Notes under the pieces: model-generated | Database searches by the model: none | What the model was told of the DNA's origin: nothing | What the model saw: only the letters and a program-made list of their open reading frames with translations | Made by a program: the position numbers and the translations under genes | Part shown: one piece after another, positions 53,501-62,467 of the stretch | Layout of the letters: each line of letters starts with the position of its first letter | How positions within the stretch are numbered: the stretch's first letter is position 1 | Assembly (NCBI GenBank): GCA_946478845.1 | Contig: CAMLDI010000008.1 | Span: forward strand, 47,045 to 111,044 | Length of the DNA stretch: 64,000 nt | Origin: an uncultured Paenibacillaceae bacterium | GTDB lineage: Bacteria; Bacillota; Bacilli; Aneurinibacillales; Aneurinibacillaceae | Direction: 5' to 3'

Positions 53501-53767
53501 ATGAAGAAAAAAACCTGGATGATATTCGTTTTATGTGGATTGCTTTTGATTGGAATGGCTAATTTGGTGTATGGTTTTTCTGCAGAGGATAATCATATGG
53601 AAGTGATTGTGCAAGAGGGAGAAACCTTATGGGATTTGGCTAGTCGTTATCATGAAGAAGCGGGGATGTCTACCCAGGAATTGCTCTTCTATATTCAAAG
53701 AGAAAATAAGCTGGAATCTGCAGTTGTTTATCCCGGAGATCCTATTCAGATTCCTATAAACCAATGA
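53501..53767 (+). CDS. yneA: YneA-type SOS cell-division inhibitor
   Basis: An 88-aa protein from ATG 53501, which follows GGGGGAG; the longer upstream frame is not needed. It has an N-terminal membrane helix (about 5-25) and an extracytoplasmic LysM domain (MEVIVQEGETLWDLASRYHE, ending YPGDPIQIPIN), the YneA layout. YneA delays septation during the SOS response in Bacillus. It is divergent from lexA and under LexA boxes, followed by ynzC and yneB. Confidence 0.85.
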   Translation: MKKKTWMIFVLCGLLLIGMANLVYGFSAEDNHMEVIVQEGETLWDLASRYHEEAGMSTQELLFYIQRENKLESAVVYPGDPIQIPINQ

Positions 53768-53819
53768 TATCCGGTTCCTTCTATGGTATAATACAAGGAT
53801 AGAATCAGGGGGTATCTGA

Positions 53820-54041
53820 ATGGTAACAGATGATAAAATAAAGCGTATTAATGAATTATATAAAAAGGCCAAGTCTGAAGGACTTACAGAAATGGAACAA
53901 GAGGAACAGAAAAAATTGCGTAAGGAATATGTTCAAGCTGTTCGTGGTTCCTTAAAAAATCGCCTTGAGTCTATTATTCTCGTAGATGAAATGGGAAATG
54001 AACTTGGACCTATTACTAAGAAAAATAAATTTGTCAATTAA
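53820..54041 (+). CDS. ynzC: YnzC-like DUF896 protein
   Basis: A 73-aa helical protein with the DUF896 pattern IKRINELYKKAKSEGLTEME, EEQKKLRKEYVQAVRGSLKN and a final LVDEMGNELGPITKK. AGGGGGT precedes the ATG. In Bacillus subtilis it is the last gene of the SOS operon yneA-yneB-ynzC; here it stands before yneB. A hairpin follows it. Confidence 0.85.
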   Translation: MVTDDKIKRINELYKKAKSEGLTEMEQEEQKKLRKEYVQAVRGSLKNRLESIILVDEMGNELGPITKKNKFVN

Positions 54042-54065
54042 CTCCTCATCTTGAGGGGTTTTTTA
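54041..54065 (+). terminator. Terminator-like hairpin between ynzC and yneB
   Basis: AACTCCTCA (54041-54049) pairs with TGAGGGGTT (54053-54061) with one G:T pair, then TTTT. It overlaps the ynzC stop and may attenuate yneB. Confidence 0.65.
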
Positions 54066-54069
54066 GTGA

Positions 54070-54738
<669 letters not shown>

Positions 54739-54741
54739 TGT

Positions 54742-57225
54742 ATGAAGAATCAAAGATTGCACGATCCAGTCCAACTTCTTGCTCCTGCAGGGAATTGGGA
54801 AAGCTTGAAAGCGGGCGTTGCTAATGGGGCGGATGCCATTTATTTTGGGGTTGAAAAGTTTAATGCCAGGGCTCGTGCAGATAATTTTCGCACAGAAGAA
54901 TTGCCTGAAATTATGGCGTATCTCCATTTATACGGTGTAAAAGGATACCTAACTTTTAATATACTCGTTTTTGAAGATGAACTTACAGAAGCTAGAGAAT
55001 TGATTGAATCTTGTATCAAGGCAGGGGTGGATGCTGTCATTGTGCAAGATATGGGCCTTGTTAAACTTATCCGGCAACAATCTCCTGATTTCCCGATACA
55101 CGTCTCCACACAAATGACCATTACTTCTCCTGAAGGATTAGCTTTTCTTGAGGAATATGGGATTCAAGTGGCCGTACTGGGACGGGAGAATAATTTAAAA
55201 CAAATTGAAACCATTGCTAAGGGAGCGAATGTTCCCCTCGAGGTGTTTGTCCATGGAGCGTTGTGCGTTTCCTACTCTGGCCAATGTTTAACATCAGAAA
55301 TGTGGGGAGGACGTTCTGCCAATCGGGGAGAATGTGCCCAGGCTTGCCGTTTGCCTTATGATTTAATTTGTGATGGGCAACAAAAAGAAATGGGAGATGT
55401 ATCCTATTTGTTATCTCCCAAGGATTTAGCTGCCATCGATATTGTACCTGAGATGATTGCAGCAGGAGTTTCTGTTTTTAAAATTGAGGGGCGCTTGAAA
55501 TCTCCTGAATATGTAGCGAATGTGGTTGGAAAATACCGTAAAGCCATTGATATGGCACTGGCGAAGAAACCGTTTAAATTATCTAAAGGGGAAACCCGGG
55601 AATTGCAACAAAGCTTTAGCCGGGGATTTACCTATGGGTTTTTAAAAGGGACGAATAATAAACAATTACTGGATGGTACCTTCCCTAAAAGCCGGGGCGT
55701 GTATTTAGGGCAAGTACTTCATGTAGGCAAAGATTATGTGGTTTGCAATTTAGAAGCCCTTCTTAAACGGGGGGATGGAATCGTCTTTGATGCCGGGCAT
55801 CCTGAACAAAAAGAAGAAGGTGGCCGGGTGTATGACTTGCGCCAAAAAGGCCGTAAGATTGAAGGGGAAGCCCAGGGGATGGTTGAAATTGTTCCAGGCC
55901 GCCATGATGTAAACTTACGAAAAGTTCATCAAGGGGATAAAATATGGAAAACCAGTGACCCTGAATTGGACCGCCGTCTGCGGAAAACTTTTGAAAATGA
56001 ACAACCTTATCGTCTCTTCCCTCTTTCTGTCACTGCAGAAGGGAAAGTAGGGGAACCTATGGTGTCCCGTTGGATGGATATGGAAAAAGGCAATGAGGTA
56101 GAAATCCTTTCGGAAATGCCACTGGAAAAGGCGGTGAAACGGCCTTTATCCAAGGATTATTTGCAGGAACAGTGGGGAAGATTGGGTGGAACCGTTTATC
56201 AATTAGATCAGTTAACCTTTGTTAGTGAAGAGGGAGTTATAGTTCCGGTTAAAGAGTTGAATCGAATGAGAAGGGAGGCCGTGGAGCAGTTAACCCGATT
56301 GCGCCAGGAGCCACCCCGTTACAAAGGGCACCAGGTCATCTTTAAAGAGGCTTCTCCTTTGCAGGAGGAGGGAAAGGAAAGGACTCCACAGTTAAGGGCA
56401 CTTTGCCGAACCCTTGAACAGGTGGAAGCAGCAGCAGGGACAAAGGTCCAGGAAATATACGCCGATTTTGAATTTATCAAAGATTATCCCCAGGCCGTAT
56501 CCCTGGCCCATGAAAGGGGCAAGAAAATCACCCTGGCTACACCCCGTGTTCATATGCCAGGAGAGAATGGTTTTTTTAAATCCATTTTGAAAGCTAATCC
56601 AGATGGTATCCTCATTCGTAACATGGCCGGAGTATACTATTTTCAAAAAGAGGGAGTTGACCTTCCCCTCTATGGCGATTTTTCCTTGAATATTGCTAAT
56701 CACTTGGCTGTGGAGCTATTTTTACAGAGAGGTTTGGAGAGGGTTACCCCATCTTATGATTTAAATATCCAGCAGATGGTCGACTTGCTAGCCCATGGTC
56801 CAGCATCTCAATTAGAATTAGTCATTCACCAACATTTACCAATGTTTCATACGGAGCATTGCATATATTGTACATTTTTAAGTGAAGGGACAGACTACAC
56901 CAATTGTGGCCGCCCCTGTGAAAAACATCGCGCGTTACTAAGAGACCGGGTTGGGATGGCTCATCCTGTAAGGGTGGATGCTGGATGCCGCAATACCGTT
57001 TATAATGCTGTTGAACAATCAGGCGCGGAGTATTTAGATGTGTTTCAAGCCCGTGGGGTATATCAATTCCGTGTGGAATTCCTCGAGGAGGGACCTGAAA
57101 AGGTTGAAGAAGTGATTCAATTGTATCAGGAGGCATTAGAAGGGAAACGAAGGGGTACTAGTGTATGGAAATCATTAAAAGCCCTTAACCAATTAGGGGT
57201 CACCCGAGGTCAACTCACCCGTTAG
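54742..57225 (+). CDS. U32 family protein (peptidase/RlhA-like), long form
   Basis: An 827-aa protein. The N-terminal U32 domain (about 8-300) has LLAPAGNWESLKAGVANGADAIY, VFVHGALCVSYSGQC, and SANRGECAQACRLPY with clustered cysteines. A middle domain (about 380-500) fits DUF3656, and the C-terminal part has HCIYCTFLSEGTDYTNCGRPC and VDAGCRNTV. Proteins of this type include RlhA, which hydroxylates 23S rRNA, and UbiU/V, with Fe-S clusters. The original protease label is doubtful. It is coupled to yneB (3-nt gap). Confidence 0.8.
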   Translation: MKNQRLHDPVQLLAPAGNWESLKAGVANGADAIYFGVEKFNARARADNFRTEELPEIMAYLHLYGVKGYLTFNILVFEDELTEARELIESCIKAGVDAVIVQDMGLVKLIRQQSPDFPIHVSTQMTITSPEGLAFLEEYGIQVAVLGRENNLKQIETIAKGANVPLEVFVHGALCVSYSGQCLTSEMWGGRSANRGECAQACRLPYDLICDGQQKEMGDVSYLLSPKDLAAIDIVPEMIAAGVSVFKIEGRLKSPEYVANVVGKYRKAIDMALAKKPFKLSKGETRELQQSFSRGFTYGFLKGTNNKQLLDGTFPKSRGVYLGQVLHVGKDYVVCNLEALLKRGDGIVFDAGHPEQKEEGGRVYDLRQKGRKIEGEAQGMVEIVPGRHDVNLRKVHQGDKIWKTSDPELDRRLRKTFENEQPYRLFPLSVTAEGKVGEPMVSRWMDMEKGNEVEILSEMPLEKAVKRPLSKDYLQEQWGRLGGTVYQLDQLTFVSEEGVIVPVKELNRMRREAVEQLTRLRQEPPRYKGHQVIFKEASPLQEEGKERTPQLRALCRTLEQVEAAAGTKVQEIYADFEFIKDYPQAVSLAHERGKKITLATPRVHMPGENGFFKSILKANPDGILIRNMAGVYYFQKEGVDLPLYGDFSLNIANHLAVELFLQRGLERVTPSYDLNIQQMVDLLAHGPASQLELVIHQHLPMFHTEHCIYCTFLSEGTDYTNCGRPCEKHRALLRDRVGMAHPVRVDAGCRNTVYNAVEQSGAEYLDVFQARGVYQFRVEFLEEGPEKVEEVIQLYQEALEGKRRGTSVWKSLKALNQLGVTRGQLTR

Positions 57226-57299
57226 TTTGAAAGAAAATAATCCGGGCATGTAAAACACATGAATGTTTTGAATAATATGTGAAGAATTTTGTCGAATCA

Positions 57300-57328
57300 T
57301 TGATGGAGTTACAGGGAAAAGGTATGAT
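57300..57328 (+). promoter_or_regulatory. SigA-type promoter of the YutJ-like gene
   Basis: TTGATG at 57300-57305, a 17-nt spacer and TATGAT at 57323-57328, about 48 nt before the start. Confidence 0.6.
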
Positions 57329-57375
57329 AATGAAGGTAGGTTTAGGAGAACGCCCGGAAAAAAGGGGAGTGTAGG

Positions 57376-58446
57376 ATGGAACAGGAGATCGTATTATTAG
57401 GAGCGGGATATGCCGGAATAGCCTTTCTGGATACCGTCATTCCAGACCTTCCAGCCAATGTAAAGATTACGGTTATTGATCGATTGCCGTTTCATGGGAT
57501 TAAGCCGGAATTTTATGCTTTAGCGAGCGGATCTGCGAATGAAGAAACGGTTAAGTCTCCTTTTCCTCAACACCCGCAAGTGACGTACCTCCAGGATGAA
57601 ATTGAGGAAATACAAGTAGCTCATCACAAAGTAATTTGTGGGACGAAAGAAGTTCCCTTTACCCAGTTGATTGTTGCCCTGGGTTCTGTTGATCATTATT
57701 TTAATGTTCCCTGGGCAGAGGAATTTTCTGAAAGTATCCAAACATATTCTGGCGCTTTGAAAGCTAGGGAATCTGTAGCAAAATTAAAAGAAAATGCCCA
57801 TGTTGTCATTATTGGCGGAGGGCTTTCTGGAGTAGAATTTGCGGCAGATTTGCGTGAGCAATTTCCAAATTTACGGATCACCATTTTAGAGCGGTCCGGC
57901 AGTATCCTTCCTACATTGCCCGTGAAATTGCATACCTATGTCCAGGATTATTTAGCAGACCAGAATATACAGATTTTAACGGGAATCCAGGTTAACTTAG
58001 TGGAACAGGGATTCGTTCATTATGCTTTTCAGGAACATCCCATCTCCTTTGATTTATGTTGTTGGGCTGCAGGAATTAAGCCTAATCCAATTTGCAATCC
58101 TTTGTTAGCGTACAGTAATGGGGATAAAATGAATCGCATTCTGGTAAAGGATAACTATGAACTTCCCTATTTAAATGATGTTTTTGTCATTGGTGATTGT
58201 TGCAGTTCATCTTTTGCTCCCAGTGCCCAGTTAGCAGCCATTCAGGGAAAACAATTGGCCAACTATTTTAATGATGTATGGAATAATCGGGAATATCATC
58301 CCACACCGGTGAAGCTAAAAGGGGTACTTGGATATCTTGGCAAGAAAAAGGGCTTTGGGATGATTAATGAAAATGTGATTGTTGGCAAGTTGCCCAACAT
58401 CATTAAATCAGGCATTCTCTGGTTGCATAAACACCATATGGGATAA
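57376..58446 (+). CDS. yutJ: YutJ-like NAD(P)H dehydrogenase (type II, FAD)
   Basis: A two-dinucleotide-binding-domain flavoprotein of 356 aa. FAD site GAGYAGIAFL near residue 9, NAD site VVIIGGGLSGVEFAADL near 145, and VFVIGDCCSS near 272. The ending LKGVLGYLGKKKGFG followed by KSGILWLHKHHMG closely recalls Bacillus YutJ, annotated as a putative NADH dehydrogenase. No membrane helix is evident. It has its own promoter. Confidence 0.8.
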   Translation: MEQEIVLLGAGYAGIAFLDTVIPDLPANVKITVIDRLPFHGIKPEFYALASGSANEETVKSPFPQHPQVTYLQDEIEEIQVAHHKVICGTKEVPFTQLIVALGSVDHYFNVPWAEEFSESIQTYSGALKARESVAKLKENAHVVIIGGGLSGVEFAADLREQFPNLRITILERSGSILPTLPVKLHTYVQDYLADQNIQILTGIQVNLVEQGFVHYAFQEHPISFDLCCWAAGIKPNPICNPLLAYSNGDKMNRILVKDNYELPYLNDVFVIGDCCSSSFAPSAQLAAIQGKQLANYFNDVWNNREYHPTPVKLKGVLGYLGKKKGFGMINENVIVGKLPNIIKSGILWLHKHHMG

Positions 58447-58565
58447 ATGTTGCTATACCAATAAACCCTCATTCAACGAGAATGGGGGTTTTCCTATATC
58501 ATTCTCTCTTTGCTTATCATAAGATATTCTAGCAAAAGTATGTAAAACTAGTAGGGAGAGGTTAA

Positions 58566-60131
58566 ATGGGTTTAATGTTTGATTATATTATCATCGGTTC
58601 AGGCCCTGCCGGTGCCATTATGGCAAAAATGTTAAGTGATAATAAAAAGAGTTCCGTGCTTCTCTTAGAAGCGGGAGGAAATCATGACCAGAATGATGCC
58701 ATTCGAAATTCGGAATATGTCTTCGAATTAGAGGAAAACTTTTACCCCCAATTTTTTTGGCAGGGAGTAGGCATTCCTCTCTCAGGAGTGGATGGGCATT
58801 CTTTTGAATGGACAACAGGCCGCCTTTTAGGGGGAGGTTCTTCTATTAATGGGGAGCAGTATGTAAGGCCAACGGCAGCTGTTTTAGATGAATGGGAAAA
58901 GCTTCTTGGGAACCGCTGGTCTTATGACAATGCTTTAAAAGCCTTTAAAAAATTGGAGAATTATAATGGAACCACAACAAACCTTGCCGCTAGGGGGAAT
59001 CAGGGTCGCATTGACATTAGACTGGCCCCAGAGAGTCCTATGGCAGAACAATTAGTTGAAGCCATTGAACAGGCTACAGGAATTCTGAGAATTTTGGATT
59101 ATAATGATCCCAATACACCAATGGGGCCTTTTATTAGCTGGCAATTATATCAAAATCCTAACGGGGAGAGGGAAAGTTCTTCCACCGCATTCCTATCTTC
59201 AGATATTATGAATGCCAGGGGAAAGGGAGTAAATGGGCGTAAACTGGTGGTTTATTGGAATACTACTGCGTTGCGGGTCCTTTTTGAAGACAAGTGTGCT
59301 GTGGGTGTGGAGTTCTTGAAGGAAGGGGAGTTTTTAAAAGCCAGAGCCCGGAAGAAAGTCATTGTTTCTGCTGGGATTCATAGTGCCCAACTTTTAATGC
59401 TTTCTGGCATTGGACCAGCATCTCTTCTGCAAAGTGCAGGCATTCCTGTCATTTATGATAATGAAAATGTAGGGAAAAAGTTGACCAATCATACTTTGAA
59501 CTTTGCGGTATTTACAAAAAGCCATCCTCCCGTTCAAGTCCATCATGGGGAAACAGATCCTAATGCCATGTATACAGGTGGGGCATTTTTACCGGACCCA
59601 ACGAAGGGTGCAGACCCCGGCCGCAGGGGAGTCCAATTGGTTGGCTTTGGTTCTGAAGAATCCTTGACCATTGCCGTAATTTACTTGCTTCCCAAAAGTA
59701 CAGGTTCCATCGCTATCCAGAGCAAAGATCCTTTGCAGATTCCCCTGGCTGATGAAGGCTTCCTGGCAAATCCAGATGACTTGGAAGCCATTAAGCATAT
59801 TTATAAAACGTATATTAAAACCATTGCGGAGAAATTGGTTGCTCTTGATTCCACTTATGAGTTGGTTTCACCGAGTATGGATATCATCAATGATGATGCC
59901 CAGTTAGAAGAGTTTATAAAGGAAGACTTCGGCCATAATCATCACCATCAAGGATCCCTGCGCATGGGGCCATTAAAAGGGGGTGGTGTGGTGGATTCCC
60001 GGGGTTATGTGTATGGGGTGAAAAATTTAATTGTTGCTGATGACTCCATTGTGCCAACGGTAGTTGACGGGAATACTTCCGCACCTGCCTATCTTATTGG
60101 TTATACCATAGTAAAACAATTAATGGATTAA
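58566..60131 (+). CDS. GMC-family oxidoreductase
   Basis: A 521-aa FAD enzyme of the glucose-methanol-choline type. The N-terminal FDYIIIGSGPAGAIMAKMLS, the TTGRLLGGGSSINGEQYVRP signature and the C-terminal NHHHQGSLRMGPL and DGNTSAPAYLIGY motifs are complete, with the catalytic His region around HNHHHQ. GGGAGAGG precedes the ATG. The substrate is unknown. Such enzymes are uncommon next to housekeeping genes in Bacillales, so it may have been acquired. A long hairpin and a dispersed repeat follow. Confidence 0.85.
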   Translation: MGLMFDYIIIGSGPAGAIMAKMLSDNKKSSVLLLEAGGNHDQNDAIRNSEYVFELEENFYPQFFWQGVGIPLSGVDGHSFEWTTGRLLGGGSSINGEQYVRPTAAVLDEWEKLLGNRWSYDNALKAFKKLENYNGTTTNLAARGNQGRIDIRLAPESPMAEQLVEAIEQATGILRILDYNDPNTPMGPFISWQLYQNPNGERESSSTAFLSSDIMNARGKGVNGRKLVVYWNTTALRVLFEDKCAVGVEFLKEGEFLKARARKKVIVSAGIHSAQLLMLSGIGPASLLQSAGIPVIYDNENVGKKLTNHTLNFAVFTKSHPPVQVHHGETDPNAMYTGGAFLPDPTKGADPGRRGVQLVGFGSEESLTIAVIYLLPKSTGSIAIQSKDPLQIPLADEGFLANPDDLEAIKHIYKTYIKTIAEKLVALDSTYELVSPSMDIINDDAQLEEFIKEDFGHNHHHQGSLRMGPLKGGGVVDSRGYVYGVKNLIVADDSIVPTVVDGNTSAPAYLIGYTIVKQLMD

Positions 60132-60140
60132 ATTGGTATT

Positions 60141-60184
60141 AAAAGCTTGTTGAACAACATAAATTTGTTCGCAAGCTTTTTTTG
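60141..60184 (+). terminator. Terminator after the GMC oxidoreductase
   Basis: AAAAGCTTG/CAAGCTTTT (60141-60149, 60172-60180) with an inner GAACAA/TTGTTC stem, then TTT. Confidence 0.85.
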
Positions 60185-60286
60185 GCAGATCAGAATTTAT
60201 AAAATTATATCTGATCTGCATAAGTGCAACTAGTGCTTCCGCCTTCGCCTAAAGGCTTGGCGCCAGCCCAGTTTTCTTTATTTGCA
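60184..60286 (-). repeat. Dispersed structured repeat, copy B
   Basis: Reverse complement of copy A (19674-19770). It keeps the GCGCCAAGCCTTTAGGCG core and the GTTGCACTTATGCAGAT stretch. The terminal hairpin is GCAGATCAGA/TCTGATCTGC (60185-60194, 60210-60219), with one pair changed on both strands relative to copy A. Confidence 0.8.
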
Positions 60287-60422
60287 AAATAAAAATCAGT
60301 ATGTATAATGGTATTATCAATATTCAAAATATTAAAACAATTTATAAAAGTATATCAGTAAAATAATTTATTAATAGAGCATTATCGCAAAAGAACTGGA
60401 TTTATAAAAGGGGTTGTATAAC

Positions 60423-61928
60423 ATGTTTGTTTTTGAACAATTAGTAGAACATGCAGTACTACAGCCAGAGAAAGTAATCACTTCATATCAAGGCAGGGAA
60501 ACTACCTACAGTAGTTTCTATCAGCAGGCAAAAAATTTAGCCGGGTATTTTCAAGAAAAAGGCTATCAAAAAGGGGATATTATCGCCCTTTACCTGCACA
60601 ATTCAGATCACTTCTTAATTTGCTATTTTGCTTGCCAGCTTGGTGGTTTTACTGTATTACCTATCAATACGAAGTTGACTGCACCGGAAGTGGATTATAT
60701 CATCACTCATTCTGAAGCTAAAGCCATGATTTATGATGTACACCTTGAAGGGGTTTTACATGAGCTGGGTACAACTGTTCATCAATTTCAAGATCTTTTA
60801 ATCATTGGTGGGGAAGATACTCTGGCGTCTGTACTTGCTGATGATTCCATTCCTTTTACACAATTTAAGAAGGATGGGGAAGACATCGCGGTCATTTTTT
60901 ACACCTCAGGTACGACAGGCAGGCCAAAAGGAGTAATGCTCACAAATAATAATGTACGTGCTGTCAGCAAAATTTGGTCAGAAGCTCTGGAAATAACATC
61001 TGATGACCGGATGCATATTGCAACCCCTCTTTTCCATTGTGCAGCAAGCCATTGTTTTAGTGTTCCGACCATTTATAAGGGAGGTACAGTAGTCATCGAA
61101 GAGGGATTTTCTCCAGAACAAACTTTGAATACTATGGAAAAAGAGAAGGCAACCATTTTCTTCGGAGTTCCTGCCATGTATAGTATTTTATTAAACACAC
61201 AAAAACTTTCTACAGTAGATTTATCTAACTTGCGTTTATTCACCTATGGGGCTGCACCCATGCCCTATGAGTTGGTTAGAAAAGTGAAAGAACTTTTCCC
61301 CAATGTGAAAGTACAAAATTTATATGGCCAAACAGAAAATTCTCCTGCTGCAACTACATTAAAAGACCATTATGCTTTAGATAAAGTGGGTTCTGTGGGT
61401 GAACCCTTACCCATGACACAAGTTGAAGTGGTCGATGAGTTGGGCTATCCCTTACCCATTGGACAGGTAGGAGAAATTGTGGTTAAAGGGCCACAGGTGA
61501 TGAAGGGTTATTTGAAAAATGAAGAAGAGACCCAGCGGACGATTAAGAACGGCTGGTTATATAGTGGTGATTTAGGCCGTTTTGATGAAGATGGGTTGTT
61601 ATACATTATTGACAGGAAAAAGGATATGATTATTCGCGGCGGTGAAAATGTATATCCTGTAGAGATTGAAGAAGTATTATATGAGATTCCTGAAATACTA
61701 GAGGCTGCCGTAGTTGGTGTTCCCCATGAGATTTATGGTGAAATTGCAAAAGCGTTTATTGTACTCAAAGAAGGGCAATTACTTTCGGAGGAAGATGTGT
61801 ACTGCTATTGTAAAAAGAAACTTGCAAAATATAAATGGCCCGCTGAAATCTCTTTTCTTAATACACTTCCTCGAAATGCAAGCGGAAAAGTGTTAAAGCA
61901 TACGTTGCGACCAAATGCTAGAGTTTAA
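60423..61928 (+). CDS. Acyl-CoA synthetase / class I AMP-forming ligase
   Basis: A 501-aa adenylate-forming enzyme. The AMP-binding loop FYTSGTTGRPKGVML lies near residue 160, LYGQTENSPA near 300, GWLYSGDLGRFDEDGLLYI and DRKKDMIIRGGENVYPVEIE near 380-420, and the C-terminal lysine in RNASGKVLKHTLR. ATG at 60423 has AAAGGGG; an in-frame TTG at 60414 is too close to that site. The substrate is probably a fatty or aryl acid, but cannot be told. It may act with the upstream oxidoreductase (alcohol to acid to acyl-CoA), a speculation from proximity. Confidence 0.85.
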   Translation: MFVFEQLVEHAVLQPEKVITSYQGRETTYSSFYQQAKNLAGYFQEKGYQKGDIIALYLHNSDHFLICYFACQLGGFTVLPINTKLTAPEVDYIITHSEAKAMIYDVHLEGVLHELGTTVHQFQDLLIIGGEDTLASVLADDSIPFTQFKKDGEDIAVIFYTSGTTGRPKGVMLTNNNVRAVSKIWSEALEITSDDRMHIATPLFHCAASHCFSVPTIYKGGTVVIEEGFSPEQTLNTMEKEKATIFFGVPAMYSILLNTQKLSTVDLSNLRLFTYGAAPMPYELVRKVKELFPNVKVQNLYGQTENSPAATTLKDHYALDKVGSVGEPLPMTQVEVVDELGYPLPIGQVGEIVVKGPQVMKGYLKNEEETQRTIKNGWLYSGDLGRFDEDGLLYIIDRKKDMIIRGGENVYPVEIEEVLYEIPEILEAAVVGVPHEIYGEIAKAFIVLKEGQLLSEEDVYCYCKKKLAKYKWPAEISFLNTLPRNASGKVLKHTLRPNARV

Positions 61929-62037
61929 AAACATAAAATGGATATTCATAAATATAAGTAAGATTGTGAAGGAATTACTTAAAGAAGATAGTTCATATCA
62001 TTTAAGGCTAATTTTTGAGATTAGTCTTTTTTATTTG
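61929..62037 (+). other. AT-rich intergenic stretch with a small hairpin
   Basis: GGCTAATTTTTGAGATTAGTC followed by TTTTTT (about 62007-62033) could terminate the ligase transcript: GCTAAT/ATTAGT pair loosely. Nothing else is seen before the operator array. Confidence 0.45.
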
Positions 62038-62140
62038 ATGACATAACCCCCTAGGGGGGATATAATAAAATCAGAAGACACATCCCCCTTAGGGGGATAT
62101 AATAAAATCAGAAGACACATCCCCCTTAGGGGGATAAAAC
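62038..62140 (+). promoter_or_regulatory. Tandem promoter/operator array of the CsoR-MATE operon
   Basis: Three C5-TA or TTA-G5 palindromes lie at 62047-62059, 62084-62096 and 62121-62133, spaced exactly 37 bp. Each lies between a -35 and a -10: ATGACA/TATAAT (62038, 62061), AAGACA/TATAAT (62075, 62098) and AAGACA/TAAAAC (62112, 62135), all with 17-nt spacers. The GC-tract palindrome is the type bound by CsoR/RcnR-family regulators, one of which is encoded next. Confidence 0.8.
62055..62128 (+). repeat. Two perfect 37-bp tandem repeats
   Basis: 62055-62091 and 62092-62128 are identical. Each unit carries half operators, a -10 and a -35. The array grew by duplication of the unit. Confidence 0.9.
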
Positions 62141-62161
62141 TGAAGTAAAGAAGGTGAATTT

Positions 62162-62455
62162 ATGAAATCCGAAAATCAAGAACATAATCAAGAACACAAG
62201 CATAGGAAAAGTATTATTAATCGTTTAGCAAGAATTGAGGGTCATGTCAGAAGTGTAAAACAAATGGCTATTGACGATCGTGATTGCACTGATATGCTTC
62301 TACAAATTGCGGCAATTAGAAAAGCACTTGATAATACAGCAAAATTACTTCTTACTGACCACATAGAAACTTGTGTTGTAGATGCAGTTCGCCATGGAAA
62401 CGAAGAACAAGTTTTGGAGGACATGAAAAAAGCATTAGACAATTTTATTCGATAG
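62162..62455 (+). CDS. CsoR-family metal-sensing transcriptional repressor
   Basis: A 97-aa DUF156 helical protein with IINRLARIEGHVRSVKQM and a final LEDMKKALDNFIR. The ligand positions are C42, H67 and C71, with the spacing (25 and 4) of the Cys-His-Cys copper site of CsoR. The N-terminus also has H8, H12 and H14. These fit a Cu(I)-type CsoR, although a nickel/cobalt or other thiol-reactive role is possible. AAGGTG precedes the ATG. The three upstream palindromes are the likely operators and MATE is the likely target. Confidence 0.88.
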   Translation: MKSENQEHNQEHKHRKSIINRLARIEGHVRSVKQMAIDDRDCTDMLLQIAAIRKALDNTAKLLLTDHIETCVVDAVRHGNEEQVLEDMKKALDNFIR

Positions 62456-62467
62456 GAAGTCCTGAAA

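Noticed and set aside
62055..62133. CRISPR-like array
   Set aside because: The 37-bp units are contiguous identical repeats without variable spacers, and each carries promoter and operator elements.
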